64,000 nucleotides of DNA from CAZGWE01 sp964529405 (GCA_964529405.1 CAZGWE010000001.1:36965-100964), one strand, 5' to 3'. Shown: positions 8,261 to 16,353, counted from the stretch's first letter. The notes: generated from the sequence alone by a model not told the origin. Numbers and translations are program-made.

Positions 8261-8267
8261 TCACCGT

Positions 8268-8428
8268 TCGCAGATCGGCGGCGGCGACNNNNNNNNNNCC
8301 GCCTAACCGATCATCGGGTCAATCTCTCATGGCATAGTTTGCCTCGGATAATGAACGGCGAACTAGATCCGGTTATCAATGCTCTCGCCACCGAAGACCA
8401 GGCCAGAAAAATAACCGCAACAGCCTAA
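8268..8428 (+). pseudogene. Second, divergent 3' end of prfA, interrupted by a gap
   Basis: The first 21 bases (TCGCAGATCGGCGGCGGCGAC) are identical to prfA 7633-7653, followed by ten N (8289-8298) and then a frame ending RLTDHRVNLSWHSLPRIMNG...ARKITATA. The matching part of the intact gene reads RLTDHRINQSWHSLPRIMNG...ARKITATQ. The proteins are nearly the same, but many third codon positions differ, so this is not a recent copy of the intact gene. It is either the displaced end of the original prfA left by an insertion that brought a new 3' end, or a join of two strain contigs at a shared k-mer. Confidence 0.75.
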
Positions 8429-8443
8429 AGTCGTTCTAATAAG

Positions 8444-8472
8444 TTGACTTTTCAATCCCTTTCGGATAATTT
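8444..8472 (+). promoter_or_regulatory. Promoter of the 266-aa gene
   Basis: TTGACT (-35), 17-base spacer, TAATTT (-10), ending 36 bases before the ATG at 8509. Confidence 0.65.
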
Positions 8473-8508
8473 TCTCTTGTCGTCTGAAAAGCGAAAGGGG
8501 TAGCTACA

Positions 8509-9309
8509 ATGAAAATGCTGGTTCGAGAAGACATGCCGGAGTGGTACCGGCTTTCTCACGACAAAGAGGGCGTGCTTTCCGTCATCGTTTCACCGGAAGC
8601 AATAGCCGAACTCCAACCGATCAGATGGGCGGAGGCGCCCATTGTTCGCCTTCTTCAAGAAACCTTCGGTTTTAAGGAGTTCGCGTCCATCGATCAACCC
8701 CGCTTTGGCTTTGAACAGGTCGCCGAGGTCGAGTCAAGCGAAGACGTAGTGATTTTTCGTTTCGATCTCCGACCGATCGCTCGACCAAAGGGGAAGGAAA
8801 GTTTCTGCGACTGGCAGTACGCTTTCGCTGTCTCGGCCAGTCTCAATGTCTTGCTCTCGGCTCTGACATGGTCAGTCGAGGCGGAAACACTCTCTCGGTG
8901 CCCTCAACTACTGACGGTCACTGGCCTCACAACGAAACGCGATCTGAACGGGGGATCGCTCGGCGCCGACTTGTCGCCGGCGCTCTGCCACTGGCTGGCC
9001 GGAAAGAGCAAGATCGAACATTGGCTGGAGGTTACACTTCAGATGCAAGTAGCGTACCGGCGGATGACCAACCGGATTCAAGCCTACTACAGGCATCACA
9101 CTTTCGCCACCATCCAACCGACCGCTCGGTTGTGTCTCAACTGTGAGGGAAACGCAACCTGTCTCTATGTCGAGGGATCGACAAGATACGAGGTCGGCCG
9201 AGGGTTGGAACTCAACAGCCACAATGTCGACTCGCCGGTTCAACAGCTGACCCTCCTTGTCGGCCTGGCCACCATCTGCGACCTCTACCGGTCGGAGCAT
9301 CTGGCCTGA
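8509..9309 (+). CDS. Protein of unknown function (266 aa)
   Basis: I do not recognise it. The ATG is 8 bases after GAAAGGGG. The protein is soluble, without signal peptide or membrane helix, and Trp- and Leu-rich. Its C-terminal third contains RMTNRIQAYYRHH and two cysteines in LCLNCEGNATC. Codon choice favours G/C in the third position more than the neighbouring prfA and prmC, which suggests acquisition. It is a stand-alone unit with its own promoter and a hairpin after the stop, located where prfA and prmC would otherwise be adjacent. Confidence 0.75.
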   Translation: MKMLVREDMPEWYRLSHDKEGVLSVIVSPEAIAELQPIRWAEAPIVRLLQETFGFKEFASIDQPRFGFEQVAEVESSEDVVIFRFDLRPIARPKGKESFCDWQYAFAVSASLNVLLSALTWSVEAETLSRCPQLLTVTGLTTKRDLNGGSLGADLSPALCHWLAGKSKIEHWLEVTLQMQVAYRRMTNRIQAYYRHHTFATIQPTARLCLNCEGNATCLYVEGSTRYEVGRGLELNSHNVDSPVQQLTLLVGLATICDLYRSEHLA

Positions 9310-9334
9310 CCGCCAGACACGTCACAACACCATT

Positions 9335-9363
9335 GCCACGGATGCTGTCCAAGCATCCGTGGC
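9335..9363 (+). terminator. Strong hairpin after the 266-aa gene
   Basis: GCCACGGATGCT and AGCATCCGTGGC pair perfectly (12 pairs) around GTCCA. The following sequence is only moderately T-rich (CTTCTCTTGTTTTATTT), so termination is likely but not textbook. Confidence 0.6.
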
Positions 9364-9416
9364 ACGACTCTTCTCTTGTTTTATTTCCCTTATCTACGGA
9401 AACGACCGACTCAACA

Positions 9417-9460
9417 AATACAATCAAAAACCATCCGTACGGATAGCTTTTGATTGTATT
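9417..9460. repeat. Concentric double palindrome before prmC
   Basis: AATACAATCAAAA (9417-9429) pairs perfectly with TTTTGATTGTATT (9448-9460). Between them lies a second perfect dyad, ATCCGTACGGAT (9433-9444). The result is a 44-base hairpin about 35 bases before the prmC start. The T-rich 3' arm could act as a terminator, or the inner dyad as an operator. A similar ATCCGTACGG core occurs at about 35128. Confidence 0.55.
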
Positions 9461-9495
9461 TCAAATCTAAAATATTAAAATCAGAGAAACTGACA

Positions 9496-10476
9496 ATGGC
9501 GACGCAAAATTTAAAATCCATCTTGAAGCGCGCTTTTTTGGAACTTGAAGCGGCTGGTATCGATAACGCCGAGCTGGATGCGCGGGTCTTGCTGGAAGCG
9601 GCTATGAATAAAAAAAGCGCCTATATTTTCTCCCATCCGGAAATACCGATGACCAATGCGAACTATGCTAAATTTCGCCGCTACATCAGACGGCGCAAAA
9701 AGGGCGAACCGGTGGCCTATATCTTAGGCCATAAAGAATTTTATGGGCTTGATTTTATCGTTAACAAAAATGTTTTGATCCCAAGGCCTGAGACGGAACT
9801 GCTAGTTGAGGAAGCACTCGAATATGTTAGCAGATGGCAGCTTGCAGTCGGCAGAGAAAAACTGCAAACCGCTAGCCGCAAACCGCTAGCCATCCTGGAT
9901 ATGGGTACCGGCTCCGGCTGCATCATCGTCTCATTAGCAAGACAGCAAATCAGCATAACAGCAGGACAGCAGTTGAAATTTTTTGCTACTGATATTTCAC
10001 GGAAAGCGCTGGTTATGGCCAAAAAGAATTCGGAAAAACACGGCGTAAAAGAATCGATTAAATTCTATTGCTCCGATCTTTTCTCCAATCCCCGCTTGCC
10101 CAAGAAATTCGACCTCGTCATTGCGAACTTGCCGTATGTCCCAGGCACCAAGTATTCTTCGAGCAAGTATGCGAGTCGAGAATTGCCAAATAGTTCTCGA
10201 CTTCAACACCGCATCGCCCGAACAATATCTGATAAGATGCTCTCATTTGAGCCGGAAAGTGCCATCTTCTCTAATCAGAATGGCACTGAAGTCATCAAAA
10301 GATTTATAGATCAAGCCAAGAACCGCATCAACAATGATGGGCTAATTTTAATTGAACTCGACCCGCGCAATGCTAAGACTTTGTTCAGATATGCCGGGAA
10401 AAAACTTCCGGAGGCTAAAGCCGAACTCAAAAAAGATCTGGCCGGCCGTTATCGTTATCTCAAATTAACGCGATAA
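9496..10476 (+). CDS. prmC: Release factor glutamine methyltransferase (PrmC/HemK), with insertions
   Basis: Methylates the GGQ glutamine of release factors with S-adenosylmethionine. The 326-aa protein has the helical N-terminal domain (ILKRAFLELEAAGIDNAELDARVLLEAA), GEPVAYILGHKEFYG, the SAM loop ILDMGTGSGCIIVSLA, the acidic residue of FATDIS, and the catalytic motif as NLPY where the family norm is NPPY. The start at 9496 (MATQN) fits the family; an in-frame ATG 42 bases earlier lies in the hairpin. Two loops look inserted: WQLAVGREKLQTASRKP (repeat-like DNA near 9830-9888) and ARQQISITAGQQ (CAGCA-rich DNA, 9938-9977). It belongs functionally with prfA upstream. Confidence 0.9.
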   Translation: MATQNLKSILKRAFLELEAAGIDNAELDARVLLEAAMNKKSAYIFSHPEIPMTNANYAKFRRYIRRRKKGEPVAYILGHKEFYGLDFIVNKNVLIPRPETELLVEEALEYVSRWQLAVGREKLQTASRKPLAILDMGTGSGCIIVSLARQQISITAGQQLKFFATDISRKALVMAKKNSEKHGVKESIKFYCSDLFSNPRLPKKFDLVIANLPYVPGTKYSSSKYASRELPNSSRLQHRIARTISDKMLSFEPESAIFSNQNGTEVIKRFIDQAKNRINNDGLILIELDPRNAKTLFRYAGKKLPEAKAELKKDLAGRYRYLKLTR

Positions 10477-10545
10477 CACCAAAACCGCACCTTATCGCGA
10501 ATACTCTCTACAACTCTGTCAGATTTATTCCGTAGCAACAATCGC

Positions 10546-10574
10546 TTGCCTTTTTAAATTTTCTGTGATAATAC
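10546..10574 (+). promoter_or_regulatory. Promoter of the zinc-ribbon gene
   Basis: TTGCCT (-35), 17-base spacer, TAATAC (-10), ending 36 bases before the start at 10611. Confidence 0.55.
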
Positions 10575-10610
10575 CTAAATGGATAAACCGTATGAAGGGA
10601 GGTGAAAAAG

Positions 10611-10853
10611 ATGAGGTTTTCCCTGAAAAACGAACAACGGGAGATGGAAAACGGCAACGGGCACTTCCAGACCGTTATCATCGAGCGGAGACTGCTGGTT
10701 TGCCCGCGATGTCGGCGGAAAGTTTCCGCCCTCGACTTTCAGCGCGGCGGCGATACCATCCCAGTGTACGCTGTCGTGTGTAAAGACTGTAAAACGATAT
10801 ACCTCTTTCCGTCCGAAAATAACAATCCGGACGAGGAGACCAAGAGTGCTTGA
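10611..10853 (+). CDS. Small zinc-ribbon protein (80 aa)
   Basis: Unknown function. The start at 10611 is 6 bases after AGGGAGGTG. Two CxxC knuckles, CPRC (about residues 33-36) and CKDC (about residues 60-63), are spaced as in a zinc ribbon, which suggests nucleic-acid or protein binding. The N terminus is charged (MRFSLKNEQREMENGNG). It is another single-gene unit with its own promoter, strong ribosome binding site and two downstream hairpins. It is not related in sequence to the other small genes here. Confidence 0.75.
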   Translation: MRFSLKNEQREMENGNGHFQTVIIERRLLVCPRCRRKVSALDFQRGGDTIPVYAVVCKDCKTIYLFPSENNNPDEETKSA

Positions 10854-10865
10854 CAATCCGTGCCG

Positions 10866-10915
10866 GCGCCTTTACCTCTTTATCGGAGGAACCCATCCGG
10901 CAAGGGTAAAGGCGC
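10866..10915 (+). other. Perfect 11-bp stem with a long structured loop after the zinc-ribbon gene
   Basis: GCGCCTTTACC and GGTAAAGGCGC pair perfectly. The 28-base loop contains a CGGA/TCCG mini-stem and a GGAGGAACCC stretch. No U-run follows directly, so this is an RNA structure in the 3' untranslated region ahead of the true terminator, not a terminator itself. Confidence 0.5.
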
Positions 10916-10920
10916 TAATC

Positions 10921-10963
10921 AAAAAACCCTCCGTAAAGTTTAACGCAAAACGGAGGATTTTTT
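10921..10963. terminator. Bidirectional terminator between the zinc-ribbon gene and the HtrA-type protease
   Basis: AAAAAACCCTCCGT and ACGGAGGATTTTTT flank a 15-base loop. There are A- and T-runs on both sides, so it serves the plus-strand gene and the convergent minus-strand gene ending at 11011. Confidence 0.85.
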
Positions 10964-11010
10964 GTCTGAATGTTCGTTTATTTGCTATTAGAAAAACCGG
11001 TTGCTTGTTT

Positions 11011-12201
11011 CTACTTGCTTTCTTCCAGTTTGATTTTAACGGTTTTCTCGGCGCCATTGGACCGGACTTTGAGCTCGATTTCATCATCAACTTTGTACTG
11101 CTGTATTAAACTAATCAAACTCTTGCTTTCATTAATCTTTTCCCTGTTAATCTCCAAAATAATGTCGTTTTCCTGAAGACCCGCCTTGTCGGCCGGTGAA
11201 CCCGGAATGACGGCAAATTGGCCGAAACCGTTGCCCCGCAAAATCATCGCGCCATAATCAACCGGGAGATTATTGGTTTTAGCCAAATCCTTAGTGATCT
11301 GGACGTAGCGGACACCAAGATATGGTCGGATAATCCGCCCTGTCCGCTTGATACTGTCAATAGCTGTTTTAGCTGCATTGATAGGAATGGCAAAACCGAT
11401 ACCCTGGGCATCTGAAGCGACGGCTGTATTAATCCCGACAACCTGTCCCTTCAAATTAACCAGGGGGCCGCCGGAATTGCCGGGATTGATGGCCGCATCA
11501 GTCTGAATCATATTGTCAAGCGTCTCAGAATTAGCTCCGCTGGCATCGGAAGCTTCAATTTTGCGGTTGCGGCCCGAAACGACACCCACAGTAACTGAAT
11601 TTTGATACTTGCCAAGGGCGTTGCCGACAGCCACCACCCACTGTCCGACTTTAAGCTCATCGGAGTCGCCCAAATCTACAACCGGTAAATTCCGGGCGTC
11701 AATTTTTAGTACGGCAATATCCTGAAAAGCATCAATTGACTTAACGCTGGCATCATAACTCGTACCATCTGCCAAAATGACAGTGTAGGTGGCGTTAGCA
11801 TCAGAAACAACATGTTTGTTGGTCAAAACCAAACCGTCGCTGGTGATAATAAAACCTGTCCCCGCTCCGGAAGTTTCGTAAACCTGGCCAAAGATATCCT
11901 GGACCTGTTTTTTTAATTTAATTGACACAACGGCGTTGGAAACTTTGTTAGTGGAATCAATCACGGCACTGGATTCTTCCAAAACCATCCGGTCGGTCCG
12001 GGTTGTCGGAATCGAGATGCCTTCGCCTAATTTATTGGCCAGATAACTGCCCTTAGGGGAAAGCAAAAGGACGCCGCCGACGCCGCCGATTGCTCCAATA
12101 ATTAAACCGGAAAGCACCAAGGCGATAATTAAAAACAGGACGCGCCTCCGGTGCAATATCTTTTTACTATTTGTTAAACCTTCATTGTCCATTTGAGACA
12201 T
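11011..12201 (-). CDS. HtrA/DegP-type trypsin-like serine protease with PDZ domain
   Basis: Membrane-anchored envelope quality-control protease (S1C family). It has an N-terminal membrane helix (about residues 20-45, RRVLFLIIALVLSGLIIGAI), the catalytic triad His in TNKHVV, Asp in DIAVLKI and Ser in GNSGGPL, and one C-terminal PDZ domain (PGSPADKAGLQENDIILEI). At 396 aa it is typical of single-PDZ HtrA proteins. The start at 12201 (MSQMDNEG) follows GGAG by about 8 bases; an upstream in-frame start adds 13 residues without a better site. It is transcribed away from the YtxH gene and ends at a shared terminator. Confidence 0.93.
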   Translation of the reverse strand: MSQMDNEGLTNSKKILHRRRVLFLIIALVLSGLIIGAIGGVGGVLLLSPKGSYLANKLGEGISIPTTRTDRMVLEESSAVIDSTNKVSNAVVSIKLKKQVQDIFGQVYETSGAGTGFIITSDGLVLTNKHVVSDANATYTVILADGTSYDASVKSIDAFQDIAVLKIDARNLPVVDLGDSDELKVGQWVVAVGNALGKYQNSVTVGVVSGRNRKIEASDASGANSETLDNMIQTDAAINPGNSGGPLVNLKGQVVGINTAVASDAQGIGFAIPINAAKTAIDSIKRTGRIIRPYLGVRYVQITKDLAKTNNLPVDYGAMILRGNGFGQFAVIPGSPADKAGLQENDIILEINREKINESKSLISLIQQYKVDDEIELKVRSNGAEKTVKIKLEESK

Positions 12202-12314
12202 TCCAACTCCCATATCAAATATCTTTATAACAGCGCGCAATATAAAGCCGGCTGAATAAGGAATACCAAAACCTGTTTTCTGTTATTCCGCGTAGCTGGT
12301 TGTCCGTCGTCCGT

Positions 12315-12584
12315 TTATGGTTTTTTTCTCTTCTCGATCTCTTCTTTAACTTCACCGGCAAAATTTTTTGCCTTCTCGCCAACGGTTCCAGCGATTTTTT
12401 CGACCTCTTTGCCAATATTCCCAGTCATGTCTTTGCTCTTTTCGGCGATATCCTTGGCTTTCTCTTTGATGGCACCGCGCGTTTCTTTGCCGCTCTTCGG
12501 GGCAAACAATATCCCGGCCGCCGCACCGGCCAATGCTCCCAAAGCCGCACCGGTTACAAATTTCTTTTTGCTATCTTTGCTCAT
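12315..12584 (-). CDS. YtxH-like protein
   Basis: An 89-aa protein with one N-terminal glycine/alanine-rich membrane helix (GAALGALAGAAAGILFAPKSGKETR) followed by a Lys/Glu-rich helical tail with repeated AKDIAEKSKD-like units. This is the YtxH domain pattern, linked in Firmicutes to general stress genes. It overlaps the preceding DUF948-like gene by 14 bases, so the two are translationally coupled, matching the ytxG-ytxH order known from Bacillus. Confidence 0.8.
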   Translation of the reverse strand: MSKDSKKKFVTGAALGALAGAAAGILFAPKSGKETRGAIKEKAKDIAEKSKDMTGNIGKEVEKIAGTVGEKAKNFAGEVKEEIEKRKKP

Positions 12585-12882
12585 CTTTTTTGTTCTCCTT
12601 TACTTTATCGTCTTTATCTAAGAAAGAACTGAATTTTCTTTGAGCATATTTGATGGCGTCGAGGGAAGCCACAAAGGCTTTGACGGTTTCGACAAAACTA
12701 TCCAGAATTGACTTGGCATGGTCAAAAGAGGCGTCCAACTCTTTGACGCGCCTTCGCGAAATGCCTGTCACCTCATTAAGATGGGCCAGGGTAATATAGA
12801 GGCGGACAAGGTTGGCAATAAGCAATATGCCGACAACGATACTGACGATTAATAAAATTTGATACAGTATTTCAATATCCAT
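12571..12882 (-). CDS. DUF948/YtxG-like membrane protein
   Basis: A 103-aa protein: an N-terminal membrane helix (ILYQILLIVSIVVGILLIANLVRLY) followed by an amphipathic helix with heptad-like spacing (VKELDASFDHAKSILDSFVETVKAFVASLD). This is typical of the DUF948 family, which accompanies YtxH. Role unknown, probably envelope stress. Confidence 0.7.
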   Translation of the reverse strand: MDIEILYQILLIVSIVVGILLIANLVRLYITLAHLNEVTGISRRRVKELDASFDHAKSILDSFVETVKAFVASLDAIKYAQRKFSSFLDKDDKVKENKKDEQR

Positions 12883-12974
12883 TCACCCCTCCCGGTTACA
12901 ACACAGCCCTTATTATACACTTAATATTTGCAAGCGGCAAACGCCCCCAAGAAAGTCCGAATGGAATTTAGTAT

Positions 12975-13496
12975 TTAACTTTTTTCCACAAGTACCGTCC
13001 ATCCTCCCTGGTCGATTCTGGAGTTTGGGACGATAAAGATTTCGCCTTTGTCGCCTTTGATTGTTGTTTTGCGGATATCGGTTTTTTCGACCACGCCTTC
13101 TATGTCTCCGGTTTTTATACGCATACCGCACTCAAAATTATTATCCTTGGCCAAAAAAATACCGGAAGTGATGTCGTTGGCCAGGGTTGAAATACCGTTG
13201 GCAATAGCAAAGCCGAGCAATACTAATGAACCGGATATCTTAGCGGCCAGGGAAGAAAAACCCGCCTCCCTGGCAAGCTCCGAAAATAAAACAAACCAGA
13301 GGATTATAACAGCCAAAGAGACCAAAATATTTGAAAGAGCTTTTGGCACCTTGGCGATCTTTAGGGCTCTGCCCAACGAACCGGCCAAAATCTTTATTAA
13401 AAGATAACCGACAGCAAAACTAAAGATGATTCCCGGAATTTTTGGCCCGAAATTTGCAACTTGCTGGTTAAATTGGCTAAACGTGTTTTCAAGCAT
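12975..13496 (-). CDS. Small mechanosensitive-channel (MscS)-like protein
   Basis: A 173-aa protein with two or three membrane helices in the first 100 residues, a glycine/alanine-rich pore-like helix (SGSLVLLGFAIANGISTLANDITSGIF), and the start of the MscS beta domain (GDIEGVVEKTDIRKTTIKGDKGEIFIVPNS). The C-terminal alpha/beta vestibule of MscS is missing, as in minimal family members. It probably releases solutes on osmotic down-shock or simply spans the membrane; no partner gene is obvious. Confidence 0.8.
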   Translation of the reverse strand: MLENTFSQFNQQVANFGPKIPGIIFSFAVGYLLIKILAGSLGRALKIAKVPKALSNILVSLAVIILWFVLFSELAREAGFSSLAAKISGSLVLLGFAIANGISTLANDITSGIFLAKDNNFECGMRIKTGDIEGVVEKTDIRKTTIKGDKGEIFIVPNSRIDQGGWTVLVEKS

Positions 13497-13520
13497 ATTT
13501 CCCTCTCAATTCATATTACA

Positions 13521-13592
13521 TAGAAGGTACGACGTATGACGGTTACAAAATTATTTAATTAAATCGTAATACGTACTACGTTGTGCTTTCTA
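13521..13592. repeat. Word-arm hairpin upstream of the MscS-like gene, touching the gatB end
   Basis: The left arm TAGAAGGTACGACGTATGAC pairs imperfectly with the right arm CGTAATACGTACTACGTTGT plus GCTTTCTA. Each arm is built of degenerate copies of a TACG-like word. It lies in the 93-base gap between two minus-strand genes. Confidence 0.55.
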
Positions 13593-15059
13593 CGAGTTTG
13601 TTAATTTATTACGAAGAATCTCATTGACTACTTTGGGATTGGCTTTGCCCCCGGTTTTTTTCATGACAAGGCCAACAAAGAAACCCAAGAGTTGTGCTTT
13701 ACCGGCTTTGTAAGCTGCAACTTCATTGGGATTCGCAGATACAATCTGTTCGACAACACTGTCAAGCTCGCTCGTATCTCCCATCTGGCCACCGCCAATG
13801 CTATTCAGGGCATCTTCAAAACTTTTGCCTTCATGAATCAGGCCGGCAATTTGGGTAAAGTTGGCTTTGGAAATCTTATCGGCGGAGAGTGCTTTGATCG
13901 CCTTTATATAATCAGCAATCTTGTTATAGTCTTGGCCGCTAAAAATAAAACTGAAGTAATTGTGCACTACTGCGCGCGCCAAAAGCGATATATATTTAGT
14001 ATCAATTTCGGCTGACAGCCTTTTGAAAAATTCACCCTTGTTTTTGTTATCAACCAAGATTCTCGCATCCGCAGCCGGCAGGCCCAAGGCGAGCAGTCCG
14101 GCTGATTTACTTTCCGGCGATTCCCCGATTTCCGATCTCAAGGCTTCAATATCATACTTTGTCATATCAAACGGCGGCAAATCCGGCTCTGGAAAATAGC
14201 GGTAATCGGCCGCCTCCTCTTTGGTGCGCTGGACATAGGTAATATTTTTCTTGCTGTCATAACCGCGCGTAACTCTGCTTTTCCTCTCCGGCCAATTGGG
14301 ATATTCCGCTTTTAATCTCCCTTCCTCAAGAGCCAGGGCTTTCTCAACAAATCTGAATGAATTTAAATTCTTGATCTCCACAATCTCCGACATCCTTTCC
14401 GCTCTCCACTCTCCACTTTCCACTTTTCCGACGGAGACGGAAATATTGGCGTCGCACCTTAAATGCCCCTTCTCCATATCAGCATCGGAAACTTTGACTT
14501 CATCGCGGACTAATTTTTGCAAGCGGCGCAAAAAGTCGCCGGCCTGTTTGGGCGAAGTAATATCCGGCTCGGTCACCATCTCCATCAGCGGCGTACCGGC
14601 CCGGTTCAAATCGACCAAGCTTTTGCCGTTGGCGTGGATCAGTTTGCCGGCGTCTTCCTCCAAATGCACCCGATTAAAGCGTATAGTAAAATCTTTTTCC
14701 TTATCTTTGATATTTGATATTTGATATTTGATATTGAGCGATCCTCCGATCGCGAACGGTTCATCATATTGTGATATCTGGTAACCTTTCGGCAAATCGG
14801 GATAAAAATAATGCTTGCGGTCGAACTTGGCGATTTTAGGAATATCCGAATTTAAAGCCAGGCCGGTTTTAATCGTCATCAAAACCGCTTGCTCGTTTGT
14901 GACCGGCAAAGCTCCCGGCAAGCCTAGGCAAACCGGACAAACAACCGTGTTTGGCGCCTTGTCTTCAGCATTATTATCGCAACGGCAAAACATCTTGCTC
15001 TTGGTTTTGAGCTGAACATGTATTTCCAAGCCGATTGTAGTGAGTAAAGTCGAATCCAT
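13590..15059 (-). CDS. gatB: Asp/Glu-tRNA(Asn/Gln) amidotransferase subunit B
   Basis: Binds the misacylated tRNA and activates its acid side chain in the GatCAB complex. It has the GLEIHVQLKTKSKMFC start, the Zn ligand pairs CRC and CPVC, and the HVEEDAGKL-like HLEEDAGKLIH; a GatB/YqeY tail domain ends the protein. Two short insertions carry repeat-like DNA: SLNIKYQISNIK (TTTGATA repeats, 14706-14736) and GKVESGEWRAER (CTCCACT words, 14397-14432). The ATG at 15059 lies 4 bases after the stop of the HEPN-like gene, implying coupling. gatA and gatC are separated from it by a cyclophilin gene. Confidence 0.96.
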   Translation of the reverse strand: MDSTLLTTIGLEIHVQLKTKSKMFCRCDNNAEDKAPNTVVCPVCLGLPGALPVTNEQAVLMTIKTGLALNSDIPKIAKFDRKHYFYPDLPKGYQISQYDEPFAIGGSLNIKYQISNIKDKEKDFTIRFNRVHLEEDAGKLIHANGKSLVDLNRAGTPLMEMVTEPDITSPKQAGDFLRRLQKLVRDEVKVSDADMEKGHLRCDANISVSVGKVESGEWRAERMSEIVEIKNLNSFRFVEKALALEEGRLKAEYPNWPERKSRVTRGYDSKKNITYVQRTKEEAADYRYFPEPDLPPFDMTKYDIEALRSEIGESPESKSAGLLALGLPAADARILVDNKNKGEFFKRLSAEIDTKYISLLARAVVHNYFSFIFSGQDYNKIADYIKAIKALSADKISKANFTQIAGLIHEGKSFEDALNSIGGGQMGDTSELDSVVEQIVSANPNEVAAYKAGKAQLLGFFVGLVMKKTGGKANPKVVNEILRNKLTNS

Positions 15060-15063
15060 AGCG

Positions 15064-15522
15064 TTAAACACTTTTAGTATATCTTAATAATTTCTCCGCC
15101 GCTCTTCCTAATTCATCACTCTTAATTCGTAATTCGTGTTCATGAGCTAACAAATTTCTAATTTTGTGGCCCTCCCAAATTTGATTGTACAAACTGCGGT
15201 CAATGTATTCCCGGGCACTTCGCAGACGGTCGGCGAATGTTTCGCCGGCATAACCGTAACTTTTCAAAATATAATCTACCAGCTTGTCGGCCTCAAAGAC
15301 AGCCTGCTTTAATTCATGGATATTATTGGAATTTAACATCTCCTCGATCTGATGGCGGCGGCGAATAACCTCTCTCTTTTCAGCCATGGTCAAATTGCGT
15401 TTTTTGGCAAAACCCTTAAAAATCAGTTTAAAAATTCCGGCCGCAGCCTTAAAAACGCCTACGGCGAGGATTTCAAGAAAGGTCTGCTGGTTTTGTTTTT
15501 TACGATAATCCGTCATAAACAT
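15064..15522 (-). CDS. HEPN-like protein of unknown function (152 aa)
   Basis: An all-helical soluble protein with an N-terminal hydrophobic/amphipathic stretch (FLEILAVGVFKAAAGIFKLIFKGF) and, near residue 122, the motif KIRNLLAHEHE. R-x4-H (RNLLAH) is the signature of HEPN domains, which include RNases and nucleotidyltransferase partners. Whether it cleaves RNA cannot be told from sequence. The tail HEHELRIKSDELG is encoded by the AATTCGT-type repeat words also found in gatA. It is coupled to gatB by 4-base spacing. The exact start is uncertain (15522 or 15516). Confidence 0.7.
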   Translation of the reverse strand: MFMTDYRKKQNQQTFLEILAVGVFKAAAGIFKLIFKGFAKKRNLTMAEKREVIRRRHQIEEMLNSNNIHELKQAVFEADKLVDYILKSYGYAGETFADRLRSAREYIDRSLYNQIWEGHKIRNLLAHEHELRIKSDELGRAAEKLLRYTKSV

Positions 15523-15573
15523 GACAGCAGGTAAGTGGGTTTTGTGCCGATTTGCTTATCTGCTTGCTAGCCA

Positions 15574-16332
15574 TTATTTAACTTCCACGCTCGTAATATA
15601 CACTGGTTCCTTTGGTTTATCTCTTTCATCCGCCTCGACCGAAGCGATCGCCCGTACGACTTCCATCCCCTTTTTGACATTGCCAAAAACAGTGTGCTTG
15701 CCATTAAGATGCGGCTGGGGCTGCTCCGTTACAATGAAAAACTGGCTGCCGTTGGTATTGGGGCCGGAGTTAGCCATAGCAACTGCGCCGGCATCAACCT
15801 TGTGCGAATTGAGCGCGAAATCATACCGGTAGCCTTGGGATTGGAGCTGCGCGATTTGCTCATCGGACAAATCCAAACTCTTGGGATTAATTTCGTCCGG
15901 AAAAGCCGACCCGAAGGCACTTTGGCCGCCGGTACCGTCGCCATTCGGATCCCCGCCCTGGATCATAAATTCCTTGATCACCCGATGCCAAGTCAGGTTA
16001 TTGTAATAACCCTGGCGGGCCAAGGCTATAAAGTTCTCGACTGTCCGCGGCGCGTCTTTGGGATACAATTCGACCTCGATATCGCCCATAGAAGTATGGA
16101 TAACCGCATTAATCACCGTTGCCGGCTTGGCCGGCTTGTCGCGGGTAAGCTTTGGCCCGGCAAAAGGAAAGATGCCAATCAAAATCACACAGATGGTATA
16201 AATCCAAAAATCCGGCCGCCGCCAAAAGCGCGCCCAAGGCTGGCGCGAACGCCTAATTTGCTCGAATGTTTGCTTGCGCGAATTCTCTTCTTCGAGTTGT
16301 TTCTGTCGTTTTAATTGTGCGCGTTTACCCAT
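15574..16332 (-). CDS. Cyclophilin-type peptidyl-prolyl isomerase, membrane-anchored
   Basis: Catalyses cis-trans isomerisation of proline bonds, probably outside the membrane. A charged N terminus (MGKRAQLKRQKQLEEE) is followed by a membrane helix (about residues 45-65) and the cyclophilin domain: VELYPKDAPRTVENF, FHRVI-like WHRVIKEFMIQGGDP, AMANSGPNTNGSQFFI and HTVFGNVKKG. The key arginine (HRV) and the Gln of FMIQGG are present. The start at 16332 avoids seven upstream residues lying in repeat-rich DNA. Confidence 0.93.
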   Translation of the reverse strand: MGKRAQLKRQKQLEEENSRKQTFEQIRRSRQPWARFWRRPDFWIYTICVILIGIFPFAGPKLTRDKPAKPATVINAVIHTSMGDIEVELYPKDAPRTVENFIALARQGYYNNLTWHRVIKEFMIQGGDPNGDGTGGQSAFGSAFPDEINPKSLDLSDEQIAQLQSQGYRYDFALNSHKVDAGAVAMANSGPNTNGSQFFIVTEQPQPHLNGKHTVFGNVKKGMEVVRAIASVEADERDKPKEPVYITSVEVK

Positions 16333-16353
16333 AAGGCTAAATCCCAAATCCAA

